From positions 62,001 to 126,000 of the forward strand of contig NZ_FOQF01000003.1 in assembly GCF_900113655.1 (NCBI RefSeq): a DNA stretch of 64,000 bases. The letters run 5' to 3'. Shown piece by piece: positions 53,401 through 62,044 of the stretch; the stretch's first letter is position 1; each line of letters starts with the position of its first letter. The stretch comes from Pseudobutyrivibrio sp. OR37. GTDB lineage: Bacteria; Bacillota; Clostridia; Lachnospirales; Lachnospiraceae. The notes beneath the pieces were generated by a model, which was not told where the DNA came from, did not search any database, and saw only the letters and a list, made by a program, of their open reading frames with translations. A program made the position numbers and the translations under genes.

Positions 53401-54923
53401 TCGATTGTTGGAGCATCCTCTACCATTTCATCCTTAATAGAAGTTAGTTCAGTAATCTTGTATGGAATTGGAACCTCAGGATTTACAAACTCAGAGAATC
53501 TATCAACTACCTGACCATCTACAATCTTTACTGCACCAATTTCAATAATCTTGCAGGTACGAGGATTAAATCCTGTAGTCTCAATATCAAATACAACAAA
53601 TTCCCCTCTAAGGGACTGGCCTCTATCGTTTGTGACAATCTGCTTAGTATCATCTACCAAATAGATTTCACAGCCATAGATAACCTTGAAATCTCCAAGT
53701 CCCTTCATGTGGTCTGCGTCACAGAATGCCTGAACTACGCCATGGTCTGTAATAGCAAGAGCCTTGTGGCCCCAGTCCATAGCACGCTTGATGATTGTGG
53801 TTATTTCTGATACACCATCGAAATCCGACATCTTGGTATGACAGTGAAGCTCTACACGCTTATCTACAGCATTGTCCTGTCTTACCACCCTAAAATCACG
53901 AATTTTTTGAATGGAATTTATACGACCAACAGTAAGCTCCTTAGAATACATATCCTCGTCAAGCTTACCAGAAATCTTGTAAAAACCACCTACACTAAGA
54001 GCACTCTCAAGCTGACGTCCCTGGTCTGCATCGCTAAAGAAGAACTTAATAGAAATAGAATCTGTAAAATCTGTAATAGCTCCTGTTCCGAAGTATCCAC
54101 CCTTTTTGGTTTCTCTAAACTCTAGAGCTGTAAGCTGACCACGAATAATAATTGGTCCAAGCTGTTCACCATTGATGTCCTCAAGTGGTGTGGCATTTTC
54201 AAGTATCTCGTTTCCGTAAATAACATCAGGGTCATCAGATTTAGTAAGTGGCTTAATAATCTTTTGAGGCTCTTCCTTCTCTTCTACATTATCCTTGGAA
54301 GCTTCGGCAACCTTTTTCTCCTCTGCCTTTTCCTCAACAGCATTAGTTCTAGAATTGATGGCAGCAATCTTGTTTTCCATTTCCTTGATTGCATTTTCCA
54401 GATACTTACTCTTAACAGGCTCCTTGTAAGCAAAATCAATTACTACGTCCTGATGGCATCTACGGCAGATAATAGAATGAAGCACATCGAAAAGCTCATG
54501 CTCCTTTTCTCTGCCAATAACAGTATCTTCGATAGTAACCTTTAGATGGCCATCATCAGTAATGTCTAAATCTGCTTTTTTGTATATGTTAAAAAGAAGA
54601 GCACTTCTATCTTCTAGCTCCTCTAAAATACTATCATTGTATGAACTTATAAGATTAGATGGTGTGTACTGACTAGATAAATCAAAGTCTTCTAGAATTC
54701 TGATTGTAACACCATTGTTTGGGAAGAATTGTTTCTTAATGGATTTTTCCAAATGCCAAATACGGCGCTTTGGAATCAACGTATTAAAAGTAACGTATAT
54801 ACGTATATCATCTTTGTTACGACCTGTACTTACCTTAGTGACAGTGGCGTCACTTAAGGCAGTCTCAAGATCGTTTTCCGTATCCATATTTGGAAACACA
54901 TCATAAAAACTCATTTGATCCAT
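50493..54923 (-). CDS. polC: DNA polymerase III alpha subunit, PolC type
   Basis: Replicative DNA polymerase of low-GC Gram-positives with built-in 3'-5' exonuclease. ATG 54923 (GGAG 7 nt upstream, MDQMSFYDVF) gives 1476 residues; a longer frame to 55034 runs through the GC-rich hairpin E and is rejected. Order of domains: N-terminal region, a Lys/Glu-rich linker (about 190-225), OB fold, PHP domain (ELHCHTKMSDFDG near 360), DEDDh exonuclease inserted in it (VVFDIETTGFN near 443), and the polymerase core with a zinc-binding segment (CPNC...CPKC) and DIDLNFSNEY. A helix-hairpin-helix (ISGMGDKAAEQL) and the end follow. Follows ispG as in most Firmicutes. Confidence 0.96.
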   Translation of the reverse strand: MDQMSFYDVFPNMDTENDLETALSDATVTKVSTGRNKDDIRIYVTFNTLIPKRRIWHLEKSIKKQFFPNNGVTIRILEDFDLSSQYTPSNLISSYNDSILEELEDRSALLFNIYKKADLDITDDGHLKVTIEDTVIGREKEHELFDVLHSIICRRCHQDVVIDFAYKEPVKSKYLENAIKEMENKIAAINSRTNAVEEKAEEKKVAEASKDNVEEKEEPQKIIKPLTKSDDPDVIYGNEILENATPLEDINGEQLGPIIIRGQLTALEFRETKKGGYFGTGAITDFTDSISIKFFFSDADQGRQLESALSVGGFYKISGKLDEDMYSKELTVGRINSIQKIRDFRVVRQDNAVDKRVELHCHTKMSDFDGVSEITTIIKRAMDWGHKALAITDHGVVQAFCDADHMKGLGDFKVIYGCEIYLVDDTKQIVTNDRGQSLRGEFVVFDIETTGFNPRTCKIIEIGAVKIVDGQVVDRFSEFVNPEVPIPYKITELTSIKDEMVEDAPTIDVILPRFMEFCKGTVLVAHNAGFDTSFIKHNCKLLGLEYDFTHVDTVEMARYLHPNMARFNLDAVCKAENLVNEHHHRAVDDAEVTSKIFEKFIVKLEAENIFNLTELNAHSKPGPEQIKKMRSNHCIVLAKNDLGRINLYRLVSESHLYYFSRHPRVPKSLLEECREGLIIGSACEAGELYDAIVDGRDESEIMRIANFYDYLEIQPVGNNEFMIRSEKSKYEHINSVKDLQEINKQIVALGEELNKPVVATCDVHFLDPEDEVYRRIIMANKGFDDADQQAPLYLHSTDEMLEEFAYLGLAKAHEVVVENTNKIADMCERIHPVRPDKCPPVIEHSEEDLRRICETRAHEVYGPELPEIVSARLERELNSIIGNGYSVMYIIAQKLVWKSNEDGYLVGSRGSVGSSFAATMAGITEVNPLPPHYRCPNCFYVDFDGPEVQDIVNQGLSGVDMPDKICPKCGKPLAKDGFDIPFETFLGFKGDKEPDIDLNFSNEYQSKAHKYTEVIFGDGQTFKAGTVSTLADKNAVGYVLKYYDKRDIRKRRAENERLAKGVEGVKSTTGQHPGGVVVLPNGEDIYSFTPVQHPANKDTDIVTTHFDYHKIDANLLKLDILGHLDPTMIKRLEDLTGIDATKIPLDDKGVMSLFQSTEALGITPDDIMGTPLGTLGIPEFGTDFAMQMLVEAKPKYFTDLVRIAGLAHGTDVWLGNAQDLILNGIATITEAICTRDDIMVYLIHKGLDPAESFTIMERVRKGVVAKGKCDEWPTYKQHMQEHGVPDWYIGSCEKIKYMFPKAHAAAYVMMAWRVAYCKINYPLAYYAAFFSIRAGGFDYEKCCLGKARCEQEIKYYKSQSDLSATDKDILIALRLCQEMYARGFEFLPMDLYQSDSRYFKIVDGKLLPPFNVISGMGDKAAEQLQIAASQGKFLSQDEIRDRGKVSQTILDKMIELGIVKDLPKSNQLSLSDFFNL

Positions 54924-54941
54924 AACATATCTCCAGGGGTT

Positions 54942-55086
54942 TAGTCCGGGGGTTTGAGCAGGGGTGTTATTTAGGTTTTCAAAGCTCCCGCAAGCCATCT
55001 CCCATACTTTCGCTCCGGTCCAGTAGGTCCTCACTCGGTATGGGGCCCTCTTGCTCGCGCCTGCCTAGACTGTGTACACCCCTCAC
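54942..55086 (-). repeat. GC-rich hairpin element E, before polC (possible divergent family member)
   Basis: The gap between ispG and polC is a GC-rich imperfect palindrome. On the minus strand GGGTGT pairs with ACACCC near the ends, and CCCATAC with GTATGGG near the centre. The central loop contains TGAGGACCTACTGGACC, loosely like the GGAGACATCAGTCGAC loops of the other elements. It begins GTGAG and ends CGGACTA before the polC ribosome site, the same ends as elements B and C (ATGAG...CGGACTA). The A/GTA internal loop was not found, so membership is tentative. Confidence 0.5.
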
Positions 55087-55094
55087 TTATTACT

Positions 55095-56153
55095 TTACGA
55101 TTGTGGGCGAGGCCAGGCGATAAGTTCTTGACGGAGGGCGCCAAGAAGTTCGGACTCGGGCATTTTGCGGATGACTTCACCATGCTTTATGAGGAGGCCT
55201 TCGCCAATGCCACCGGCTACGCCGAGGTCGGCTTCTTTTGCTTCGCCTGGGCCATTTACTACGCAGCCCATAACGGCTACTTTAATATCTAAATCAGAAA
55301 ATTCTTCAACAAGATTTTCTACCTTATTTGCAAGGCCGATTAAATCTATTTGTGTACGTCCACAGGTTGGACAAGATACAACTTCGATTCCACCCTTTCT
55401 AAGACCAAGTGTACGAAGAATGAGCTTGGCTGATTTAATCTCTTCTATAGGATCACCGGTAAGTGAAACTCTAATTGTATCACCAATGCCCTGCGAAAGA
55501 ATCATTGAAAGTCCGCAGGCACTCTTAATGTTACCAGCCTTAACAGTACCCGCCTCGGTAATACCAACATGAAGTGGATGTGTAGTCTTATCTGCTATTA
55601 ATTCATGAGCCTTAACGCACATCATAACATCAGAGGATTTAATACTGATTACAAGATTATCATATCCCATATCCTCAATAATCTTTACCTTATCAAGGGC
55701 AGATTCAACCAAACCTTCAGCAGTAACTCCACCGTATTTTTCCACAAGATTTTTCTCTAAAGAGCCAGAATTAACGCCAACTCGGATAGGAATATTTTTA
55801 GCCTTTGCAGCATCTACAACAGCCTTGATTCTATCCTGGCTTCCAATATTACCAGGATTAATTCTAATCTTATCAGCACCGTTTTCGATAGCAGCAATTG
55901 CAAGTCTATAGTCAAAATGAATATCTGCAACAAGAGGAATGCTAATCTGCTTTTTTATCTCAGCTATAGCTTTTGCTGCTTCCATATCAGGAACAGCACA
56001 GCGAATGATGTCACAGCCTGCTTTTTCAAGCTCTTTTATCTGGGCAACAGTAGCTGCAACGTCCTGTGTCTTTGTATTTGTCATAGATTGGATAAGGATT
56101 GGATTATCTCCTCCAATAACTCTATTTCCAATTTTTACTTCTGTAGTCTTCAT
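55095..56153 (-). CDS. ispG: 4-hydroxy-3-methylbut-2-en-1-yl diphosphate synthase
   Basis: Fe-S enzyme of the MEP isoprenoid pathway, two steps before isopentenyl diphosphate. The 352-residue protein has the TIM-barrel N-terminus (RVIGGDNPILIQSMTNTKTQD in parts) and the C-terminal 4Fe-4S ligands in CPTCGRTQID and MGCVVNGPGEA. dxr of the same pathway lies two genes upstream. The last 60 or so codons are clearly GC-richer than the rest (GCC, CTC, CGC codons), with 99 of 180 bases G or C in 55081-55260 by hand count, but the protein sequence remains normal. Confidence 0.96.
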   Translation of the reverse strand: MKTTEVKIGNRVIGGDNPILIQSMTNTKTQDVAATVAQIKELEKAGCDIIRCAVPDMEAAKAIAEIKKQISIPLVADIHFDYRLAIAAIENGADKIRINPGNIGSQDRIKAVVDAAKAKNIPIRVGVNSGSLEKNLVEKYGGVTAEGLVESALDKVKIIEDMGYDNLVISIKSSDVMMCVKAHELIADKTTHPLHVGITEAGTVKAGNIKSACGLSMILSQGIGDTIRVSLTGDPIEEIKSAKLILRTLGLRKGGIEVVSCPTCGRTQIDLIGLANKVENLVEEFSDLDIKVAVMGCVVNGPGEAKEADLGVAGGIGEGLLIKHGEVIRKMPESELLGALRQELIAWPRPQS

Positions 56154-56173
56154 ATATACACCTCAACCGTCAG

Positions 56174-57208
56174 CTATATTAACTTAATAATATCATTATA
56201 CATAACCACAACCATCAACAGCATTAGCAATGCAAATCCCACAAGATTAATGCCATTTTCAATTTCAGGCTTCATCTTCTTTCCTCTGATTGCTTCGATA
56301 ATGATAAGTAAAATTCTTCCTCCATCTAAAGCTGGAAATGGAAGCAAATTCATAACACCTAAGTTTGCAGAAAGTAAAATTGCAATAGATGTTAAATTAA
56401 TAAATACATAGAAAATACCACTAGTAACTGACTGGTCATATACAGATGATATAGTGGTAACCACACCGACAGGTCCTGACACTTCGTTTACAGATACCTG
56501 ACCAGTAAACAGTAGCTTTAAGCTTGATAATGTAACATATATCTGATATTTAATCTCGTATAGAGAATATTTAAGCACGCCTATTGGAGAAACCTTTTGA
56601 TAATCGGCATTCTTTGTAACACCAATCATCTTTCTTCCTGTCTCCTCGGAATACTTAGGTGTGAGTGTGGTGGTGTGCTTCTGACCATCTCGCATATATA
56701 CAACCTTATAGCTATCTTCATTGGCGTGAAGGAAGGTATATATACTAACCTCATTATAAAAATGAACATTGTAGCCATTAATACTGATGATTTCATCACC
56801 TGCTTCCATACCAGCTTCGGCAGCAGGCATGTTTTCCATTACATCAGTAATGGTGGTGTCATTAACACCTATTGATGCAATGTAAACCACTGAAAGAATA
56901 TAGGCCAGAATAAAATTAAAAAGTGGTCCACCAAAAACGATTTGGAATCTCTCAAAAAGAGATTTGTTGCCAAATGCTCTTTCACTATCACTTTCCTCAT
57001 CCTCACCTTCCATTACACAAGAACCACCAAAAGGAAGAAGCTTAAGACAATACTTTGTCTCGCCCTTGCCCCAAGAAAGAATTGTTGGACCAAGTCCAAG
57101 AGTAAACTCATTTACTTTAACATTACATTTCTTTGCAAAAAGAAAATGTCCTAATTCATGAAAAATAATAATAAAGCTAAAAATAAGTATAGCGAGTATT
57201 ATTTTCAT
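56174..57208 (-). CDS. rseP: Site-2 protease RseP/RasP
   Basis: Intramembrane zinc protease that cleaves anti-sigma factors and leftover signal peptides. 344 residues from ATG 57208 (AGGTGG site). HELGH metal motif near residue 20 in the first membrane helix, a PDZ domain (about 110-185, AEAGMEAGDEIISING), and the LDG motif FPALDGGRIL near 285 with the third zinc ligand. Placed 2 bp after dxr in the conserved dxr-rseP-ispG order. Confidence 0.95.
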   Translation of the reverse strand: MKIILAILIFSFIIIFHELGHFLFAKKCNVKVNEFTLGLGPTILSWGKGETKYCLKLLPFGGSCVMEGEDEESDSERAFGNKSLFERFQIVFGGPLFNFILAYILSVVYIASIGVNDTTITDVMENMPAAEAGMEAGDEIISINGYNVHFYNEVSIYTFLHANEDSYKVVYMRDGQKHTTTLTPKYSEETGRKMIGVTKNADYQKVSPIGVLKYSLYEIKYQIYVTLSSLKLLFTGQVSVNEVSGPVGVVTTISSVYDQSVTSGIFYVFINLTSIAILLSANLGVMNLLPFPALDGGRILLIIIEAIRGKKMKPEIENGINLVGFALLMLLMVVVMYNDIIKLI

Positions 57209-57210
57209 TA

Positions 57211-58359
57211 TTACCACCTGCTCTCAATAAAGTCGTAAGTCATCTGCTCAGTTTCAAGAACCTGCTTAATAGTAGGATTATTAATAAAGTTAACATTAAT
57301 CATTGCCTCAGATACGATTTCTGGTATCTCTAAAAACTTAATCTTGTTATCTAAAAACTTTGCTACAGCTCTCTCATTTGCCGCATTGAAAACTGTAGGA
57401 ATATTTCCACCTGCGTCCATTGCATCATAAGCTAACGATAAGCCGTAGAAAGTCTCCATATCAGGCTTTTCAAAGGTAAGTGTGCCTACTTTGAATAAAT
57501 CAAGAGGCTCGGCATATAAAGTCTTTCTGTTAGGGTAGAACAATGCGTAAAGAATAGGAAGTCTCATATCTGGAGTTCCCATCTGACCAATAACTGCCCC
57601 ATCCATAAACTCTACTGCAGAATGCAATATACTCTGAGGATGAACAACAACCTCAATCTGATTAAGATTAACGCCAAATAACCATTTAGCTTCCATAACC
57701 TCCAAGCCCTTATTAATCATAGTCGCAGAATCAATAGTAATTTTTGCTCCCATTGACCAATTAGGGTGCTTTAAGGCATCCTCTACTCTAACATTTTCAA
57801 GCTCCTCCAAGGTACGACCTCTAAAAGGGCCACCCGACGCAGTAAGAAGAATCTTAGATATCTCATTGTGTCTCTCGCCATTTAAGGATTGAAAAATAGC
57901 ACTATGCTCACTATCAACAGGAAGTATTGAAACACCCTTTTCCTTTGCAAGTGGCATTATGATATGTCCTGCAGTAACTAATGTCTCTTTGTTGGCAAGA
58001 GCAATATTTTTCCCTGCATTAATTGCAGCTATAGTAGGCTGAACTCCAATCATACCCACAACTGCTGTTACAACTGTATCTGCACTATCAAAGGCAGCTA
58101 CAGAAATAAGACCATCCATACCGTATAAAACAGTAACATCCAAATCTGCAATACGAGTCTTTAAATCCTTGGCCAACTCTTCTGTGCCAACAGAAACCAA
58201 AGCTGGATTGTATTTTCTAATCTGCTTTTCAAAAAGATCTATGTTGCTACCACATGACATGGCAACAACCTGTAAGTCATTAGGATTCTGAGAAACAATA
58301 TCAAGAGTCTGTGTTCCTATTGATCCTGTAGAACCTAATATAGCAATTTTTTGTGACAT
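57211..58359 (-). CDS. dxr: 1-deoxy-D-xylulose 5-phosphate reductoisomerase
   Basis: First committed enzyme of the MEP pathway, making MEP with NADPH. The 382-residue protein starts with the nucleotide-binding GSTGSIGTQTLDIV, then ANKETLVTAG, the metal-binding SEHSAIFQ near 150, and the KILLTASGGPFRG and HPNWSMGAKITIDSATM segments (in parts). Member of the cdsA-dxr-rseP-ispG unit. Confidence 0.97.
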   Translation of the reverse strand: MSQKIAILGSTGSIGTQTLDIVSQNPNDLQVVAMSCGSNIDLFEKQIRKYNPALVSVGTEELAKDLKTRIADLDVTVLYGMDGLISVAAFDSADTVVTAVVGMIGVQPTIAAINAGKNIALANKETLVTAGHIIMPLAKEKGVSILPVDSEHSAIFQSLNGERHNEISKILLTASGGPFRGRTLEELENVRVEDALKHPNWSMGAKITIDSATMINKGLEVMEAKWLFGVNLNQIEVVVHPQSILHSAVEFMDGAVIGQMGTPDMRLPILYALFYPNRKTLYAEPLDLFKVGTLTFEKPDMETFYGLSLAYDAMDAGGNIPTVFNAANERAVAKFLDNKIKFLEIPEIVSEAMINVNFINNPTIKQVLETEQMTYDFIESRW

Positions 58360-58389
58360 ACAAAAACACCTCGAATCAAAATTTAAGTA

Positions 58390-59193
58390 TTATACATAAA
58401 AATAATATGCCAAGAAAAAGATAATTGGTGCAGTAATAATCATGCTATCAAAACGATCTAAAACTCCGCCGTGACCTGGGATTAATTTGCCATAATCCTT
58501 AATCTCAAAATTACGCTTAATAGCTGATGCTGCCAAATCTCCTACCATAGAAATAAGCGCACCAACGCCTGAGATAATTACAAGTGGTAAAATAGCAAAA
58601 TCATCCATATGGAATGCTGCAGAAATAGCATAACAATAGATTAGTGTAAATAGCATTGCACCAAGCACTCCGCCAATAGCACCTTCTACAGATTTCTTTG
58701 GCGACAAAATAGGTGACATTTTATGCTTTCCAAATAAAACGCCAACGCAATAAGCTGATGTATCACTACCCCATGAGCATAAGAAAATTGCCCATACAAT
58801 AAACTGTCCATCTGGAAGCATTCTTGTTTGATACAAGAATGAAAGCATTACGCCAACGTAAAATAATCCAAAGAATGTAGCCATTATCTGGTGACTATGA
58901 TATTTAGGATATCCAAATACAAACACTGCTAATAGGAAAATGAGAAATCCTAAGAATATAACCATATTATCCTGACAGAATTTGAATCTTAAATCCATGT
59001 AATAAGTGATACAAGCAACATAGCCTAATATTCCAGGCAAGCTCTTTTCAACCTTAAATATCCTGTAAAGCTCAAACATTCCTATCAAAGAAAGAACTAG
59101 CATTACGCCAAGTAAAACATCCCCACCTGTGCAAATAAATAATAGCGAAAGAGCTATAAGAACTACCCCACTTATCAATCTGGTAACAAACAT
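58390..59193 (-). CDS. cdsA: Phosphatidate cytidylyltransferase
   Basis: Membrane enzyme that makes CDP-diacylglycerol from phosphatidic acid and CTP. The 267-residue protein has about seven or eight hydrophobic helices and the C-terminal signature SMVGDLAASAIKRNFEIKDYGKLIPGHGGVLDRFDS (read in parts, about 214-250). 12 bp after uppS. Confidence 0.96.
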   Translation of the reverse strand: MFVTRLISGVVLIALSLLFICTGGDVLLGVMLVLSLIGMFELYRIFKVEKSLPGILGYVACITYYMDLRFKFCQDNMVIFLGFLIFLLAVFVFGYPKYHSHQIMATFFGLFYVGVMLSFLYQTRMLPDGQFIVWAIFLCSWGSDTSAYCVGVLFGKHKMSPILSPKKSVEGAIGGVLGAMLFTLIYCYAISAAFHMDDFAILPLVIISGVGALISMVGDLAASAIKRNFEIKDYGKLIPGHGGVLDRFDSMIITAPIIFFLAYYFYV

Positions 59194-59205
59194 ATTATTT
59201 CCTTC

Positions 59206-59904
59206 CTAAATTCCGCCAAATCGACGGTTTCTTTTATCATATTCTTCTATAGCTTTTTTAAGCTCATCTGGTGTAAATTCAGGCCATGGAACTGGAGTGA
59301 AATAAAACTCAGCATAAGCCAACTGCCATAGTAAATAGTTTGATAATCTCTGCTCCCCGGATGTACGAATCATAAAATCTGGATCTGGAATATCCTTAGT
59401 ATCAAGATATCCAGAAAATAACTTTTCATCTATATCGTTTATATCTATAGAGCCATCCTTTACATCACTGGCAACCTTTTTAATTGCTCTTGTCATTTCA
59501 TCTCTGCTACCGTAATTTATAGCAATAGTAAGTGTTAATCCTGTGAATTGAGATGAATATTCTGTAAGTTCAGCAATGCTGGCTCTAAGCTTATCATCTA
59601 ATTTTGATAAATCACCAATGAATCTAACTCGAAGATTATCCTTTTTTGCTGTTTTCATACAAGTCTTAATGTATTCTCCAAGTAGCTTCATTAAAGCTTT
59701 AACTTCATCAGCTGGTCGTGACCAGTTTTCTGTAGAAAAAGCATACATGGTCACATATTTAACGCCAAGATCATGGGCAGCTCTACAAATGACTTCCACG
59801 TTCTTAGCCCCTACAGTGTGGCCATAAGTACGTGGCATTCCCTTCGACTTGGCCCAACGACCATTTCCGTCTAATATAATCGCAATATGTTCTGGTACGT
59901 TCAT
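59206..59904 (-). CDS. uppS: Undecaprenyl diphosphate synthase
   Basis: Makes the C55 lipid carrier for cell wall synthesis from isopentenyl units (products of the dxr/ispG pathway). ATG 59904 with GGAGGG 5 nt upstream gives 232 residues; a longer frame to 59943 starts inside the frr terminator. Motifs: IILDGNGRWAK (near 10), YAFSTENWSRP and RTSGEQRLSNYLLWQ near the C-terminus. Confidence 0.96.
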   Translation of the reverse strand: MNVPEHIAIILDGNGRWAKSKGMPRTYGHTVGAKNVEVICRAAHDLGVKYVTMYAFSTENWSRPADEVKALMKLLGEYIKTCMKTAKKDNLRVRFIGDLSKLDDKLRASIAELTEYSSQFTGLTLTIAINYGSRDEMTRAIKKVASDVKDGSIDINDIDEKLFSGYLDTKDIPDPDFMIRTSGEQRLSNYLLWQLAYAEFYFTPVPWPEFTPDELKKAIEEYDKRNRRFGGI

Positions 59905-59935
59905 AGCACCCTCCAAAGTTCTATAAATAATTGAA

Positions 59936-59960
59936 AAGGGCACAAAACTGTGCCCTTAAA
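59936..59960 (-). terminator. Terminator after frr
   Basis: Minus-strand GGGCACA, loop GTTT, TGTGCCC forms a 7-bp GC-rich stem extended by flanking AA/TT pairs and followed by TTTTC. It is leaky by appearance because no separate uppS promoter is clear. Confidence 0.7.
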
Positions 59961-59970
59961 AGACTAAAAA

Positions 59971-60525
59971 TTAAACTGTCATAATTTCCTTTGTCTTAGC
60001 TTCAACAGCCTTATCGATTTCCGCGATGAACTTATCAGTCATCTTTTGGCACTTGTCCTCAAGGTCCTTAATTTCATCCTCAGAAACGCCCTCATCCTTT
60101 GAGTGCTTCTTTAATGTATCGATAGCATCTCTTCTGATATTTCTGATTGCAACCTTTGCATCTTCACCATGCTTCTTAACTTCCTTTGCAATCTCCTTAC
60201 GACGCTCTTCAGTAAGCTCTGGGAATACAAGACGAATAAGCTTTCCATCGTTTGTTGGGTTGATACCAATATCTGACATGTTAATAGCTTTTTCAATCTC
60301 TTTAACAAGTGATGGTTCCCATGGCTGAATCTGAATAAGACGTGGCTCTGGGACTGAGATATTAGCTACCTGCTGAAGTGGAGTTGGTGCTCCGTAGTAA
60401 TCAACTGTAATCTTATCTAAGATATGTGGATTAGCTCTTCCTGCACGAATAGTTGTGTATTCGCTTTCGAGATTATTATAACTCTTTGTCATTTTCTCTT
60501 CGTAGGTTGAAAGTATATTATCCAT
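59971..60525 (-). CDS. frr: Ribosome recycling factor
   Basis: Releases ribosomes from mRNA after termination together with EF-G. The 184-residue helical protein has RAGRANPHILDKITVDYYG (in parts), the QPWEPSLVKEIEKAI segment and VKKHGEDAKVAIRNIRRDA. 9 bp after pyrH, the conserved pyrH-frr order. Confidence 0.97.
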   Translation of the reverse strand: MDNILSTYEEKMTKSYNNLESEYTTIRAGRANPHILDKITVDYYGAPTPLQQVANISVPEPRLIQIQPWEPSLVKEIEKAINMSDIGINPTNDGKLIRLVFPELTEERRKEIAKEVKKHGEDAKVAIRNIRRDAIDTLKKHSKDEGVSEDEIKDLEDKCQKMTDKFIAEIDKAVEAKTKEIMTV

Positions 60526-60534
60526 TAATCCTCC

Positions 60535-61230
60535 TTAAACAGTAACAACTGTTCCATTAAATTTTCCTGTAATAGCCTTAACTATTGAATCCTCTTCATT
60601 TAAAGAGAATACATACATTGGCATTTTCTGCTCCATAGCGATGACAGATGCTGTCATATCTACTACCTGAAGCTTCTTATCGATTACTTCACTAATGCTA
60701 ACTTCATCATAACGCTTAGCGTCAGGATTCTTAGCAGGATCACTATCGTATACACCGTCGATAGATTTAGCAAGAAGAATAACATCTGCTTCAATCTCAA
60801 CTGCGCGAAGTACAGTAGCAGTATCTGTTGAGAAATATGGATGTCCTGTACCACCGGCAAAGAAAACAACCATTCCTCTTTCGAAGTATTTATTAGCTCT
60901 ATCCTTTGAATACAGCTTTGAAACATTTCCACATTCAAATGGAGTTAAAACTGAAGTTCTCATGCCTTCTGTTCTAAAGATTTCAGAAACATAAACACAG
61001 TTCATAACTGTAGCAAGCATACCAATCTGGTCAGCCTTTGTTCTATCGATTTTTTCTGATGAACGACCTCTCCAGAAATTACCACCGCCGATAACAACGC
61101 CTACTTGAACGCCATCATCAACAAGCTTTTTTACCTGCTTTGCTACCATGACACATGTAGCTTCATCGAAACCAAACCCCTTATCACCTGATAACGCTTC
61201 TCCACTAAGCTTAAGTAATACTCTCTTCAT
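60535..61230 (-). CDS. pyrH: Uridylate kinase
   Basis: Phosphorylates UMP to UDP; hexameric amino acid kinase-fold enzyme. The 231-residue protein begins MKRVLLKLSGEALSGDKGFG and has VVIGGGNFWRGR, the GGTGHPYFSTDTA loop and VDGVYDSDP-like SIDGVYDSDPAKN. In most Firmicutes it directly follows rpsB-tsf; here two cell-surface type genes are placed between tsf and pyrH. Confidence 0.97.
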   Translation of the reverse strand: MKRVLLKLSGEALSGDKGFGFDEATCVMVAKQVKKLVDDGVQVGVVIGGGNFWRGRSSEKIDRTKADQIGMLATVMNCVYVSEIFRTEGMRTSVLTPFECGNVSKLYSKDRANKYFERGMVVFFAGGTGHPYFSTDTATVLRAVEIEADVILLAKSIDGVYDSDPAKNPDAKRYDEVSISEVIDKKLQVVDMTASVIAMEQKMPMYVFSLNEEDSIVKAITGKFNGTVVTV

Positions 61231-61250
61231 TATTAGAATTTTCCTTTGTT

Positions 61251-62024
61251 TTAAATATTAAATACACTGTTAACATCAACATCAGAGTAGCTCTGTGAGC
61301 AGAAGCCCTCGATAACAGCGCCATTATTAATCTGTACTGAGCGAGACTTAATGTTACCCATTACAACTGCTGATGTGTCAACAACAACTGGTCCGTTAAC
61401 ATCGATATCGCCCTTAACAGCGCCTGCGATAACTGCTGATGTAGCAGTGATATTACCAATAATTACAGATCCAACACCAATTTTTGCTGTACCTGTTGTA
61501 ATAACTTCACCCTCGATTTTAGCAGCATCTGCAAAAAACTCAGATGAGTTAGAATTACCATTTACCTTACCTGTAATAACAAGCTTGCCATTACAAGCAA
61601 CATCACCAACGATTTCTCCCTGTACTTCAATTGAACCAACTGATTCAACATTACCTGTGATTTTCATACCTGCAGTAATAACTGCATTTTCATCTGATGC
61701 CTGAGCTCTTGTCTCAGGTGCATTTCCCATAACTTCCATTGCCCTTGGTGCCTCCATTTTAGTTTCTTTTTTTGTGTCGAAAAATGATTTTCTCTCCTCT
61801 TGAGGCTCAACATGTGTACTAGCCTCCGGCTTACTAACGGAAGGAGTTTCAACCTTCTTTGTGACTTGCTCTAAAAGACCATCAAGCTTATTAAGCTCAG
61901 ACTCAACATCAATATCCCCATCTAGAGTGTTGACCATAACCTCTTCGTTAGGTGTCTCTTCTGTTCCAGCCATTTCGTCTAAAGCGTCATTGAAATCCTC
62001 TTTAAAATCCTTAAAAAAGCCCAT
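61251..62024 (-). CDS. Bactofilin family protein
   Basis: Polymer-forming cytoskeletal protein, 257 residues. An acidic N-terminal tail of about 110 residues (low complexity, Glu/Thr/Lys/Val-rich) precedes the right-handed beta-helix bactofilin domain (about 113-245), with the repeated pattern of short V/I strands and Gly turns (ITGNVESVGSIEVQGEIVG and similar units). The tail may bind membrane or partners. Bactofilins guide local cell-wall growth; the neighbouring polysaccharide deacetylase may be a partner (inference). ATG 62024 has GGAGG upstream. Confidence 0.9.
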   Translation of the reverse strand: MGFFKDFKEDFNDALDEMAGTEETPNEEVMVNTLDGDIDVESELNKLDGLLEQVTKKVETPSVSKPEASTHVEPQEERKSFFDTKKETKMEAPRAMEVMGNAPETRAQASDENAVITAGMKITGNVESVGSIEVQGEIVGDVACNGKLVITGKVNGNSNSSEFFADAAKIEGEVITTGTAKIGVGSVIIGNITATSAVIAGAVKGDIDVNGPVVVDTSAVVMGNIKSRSVQINNGAVIEGFCSQSYSDVDVNSVFNI

Positions 62025-62044
62025 AACAAATCCTCCAATTTTAT

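Noticed and set aside
54924-55034. N-terminal extension of PolC (37 more residues)
   Set aside because: It would translate hairpin E, lacks a ribosome site, and MDQMSFYDVF behind GGAG is a better start.
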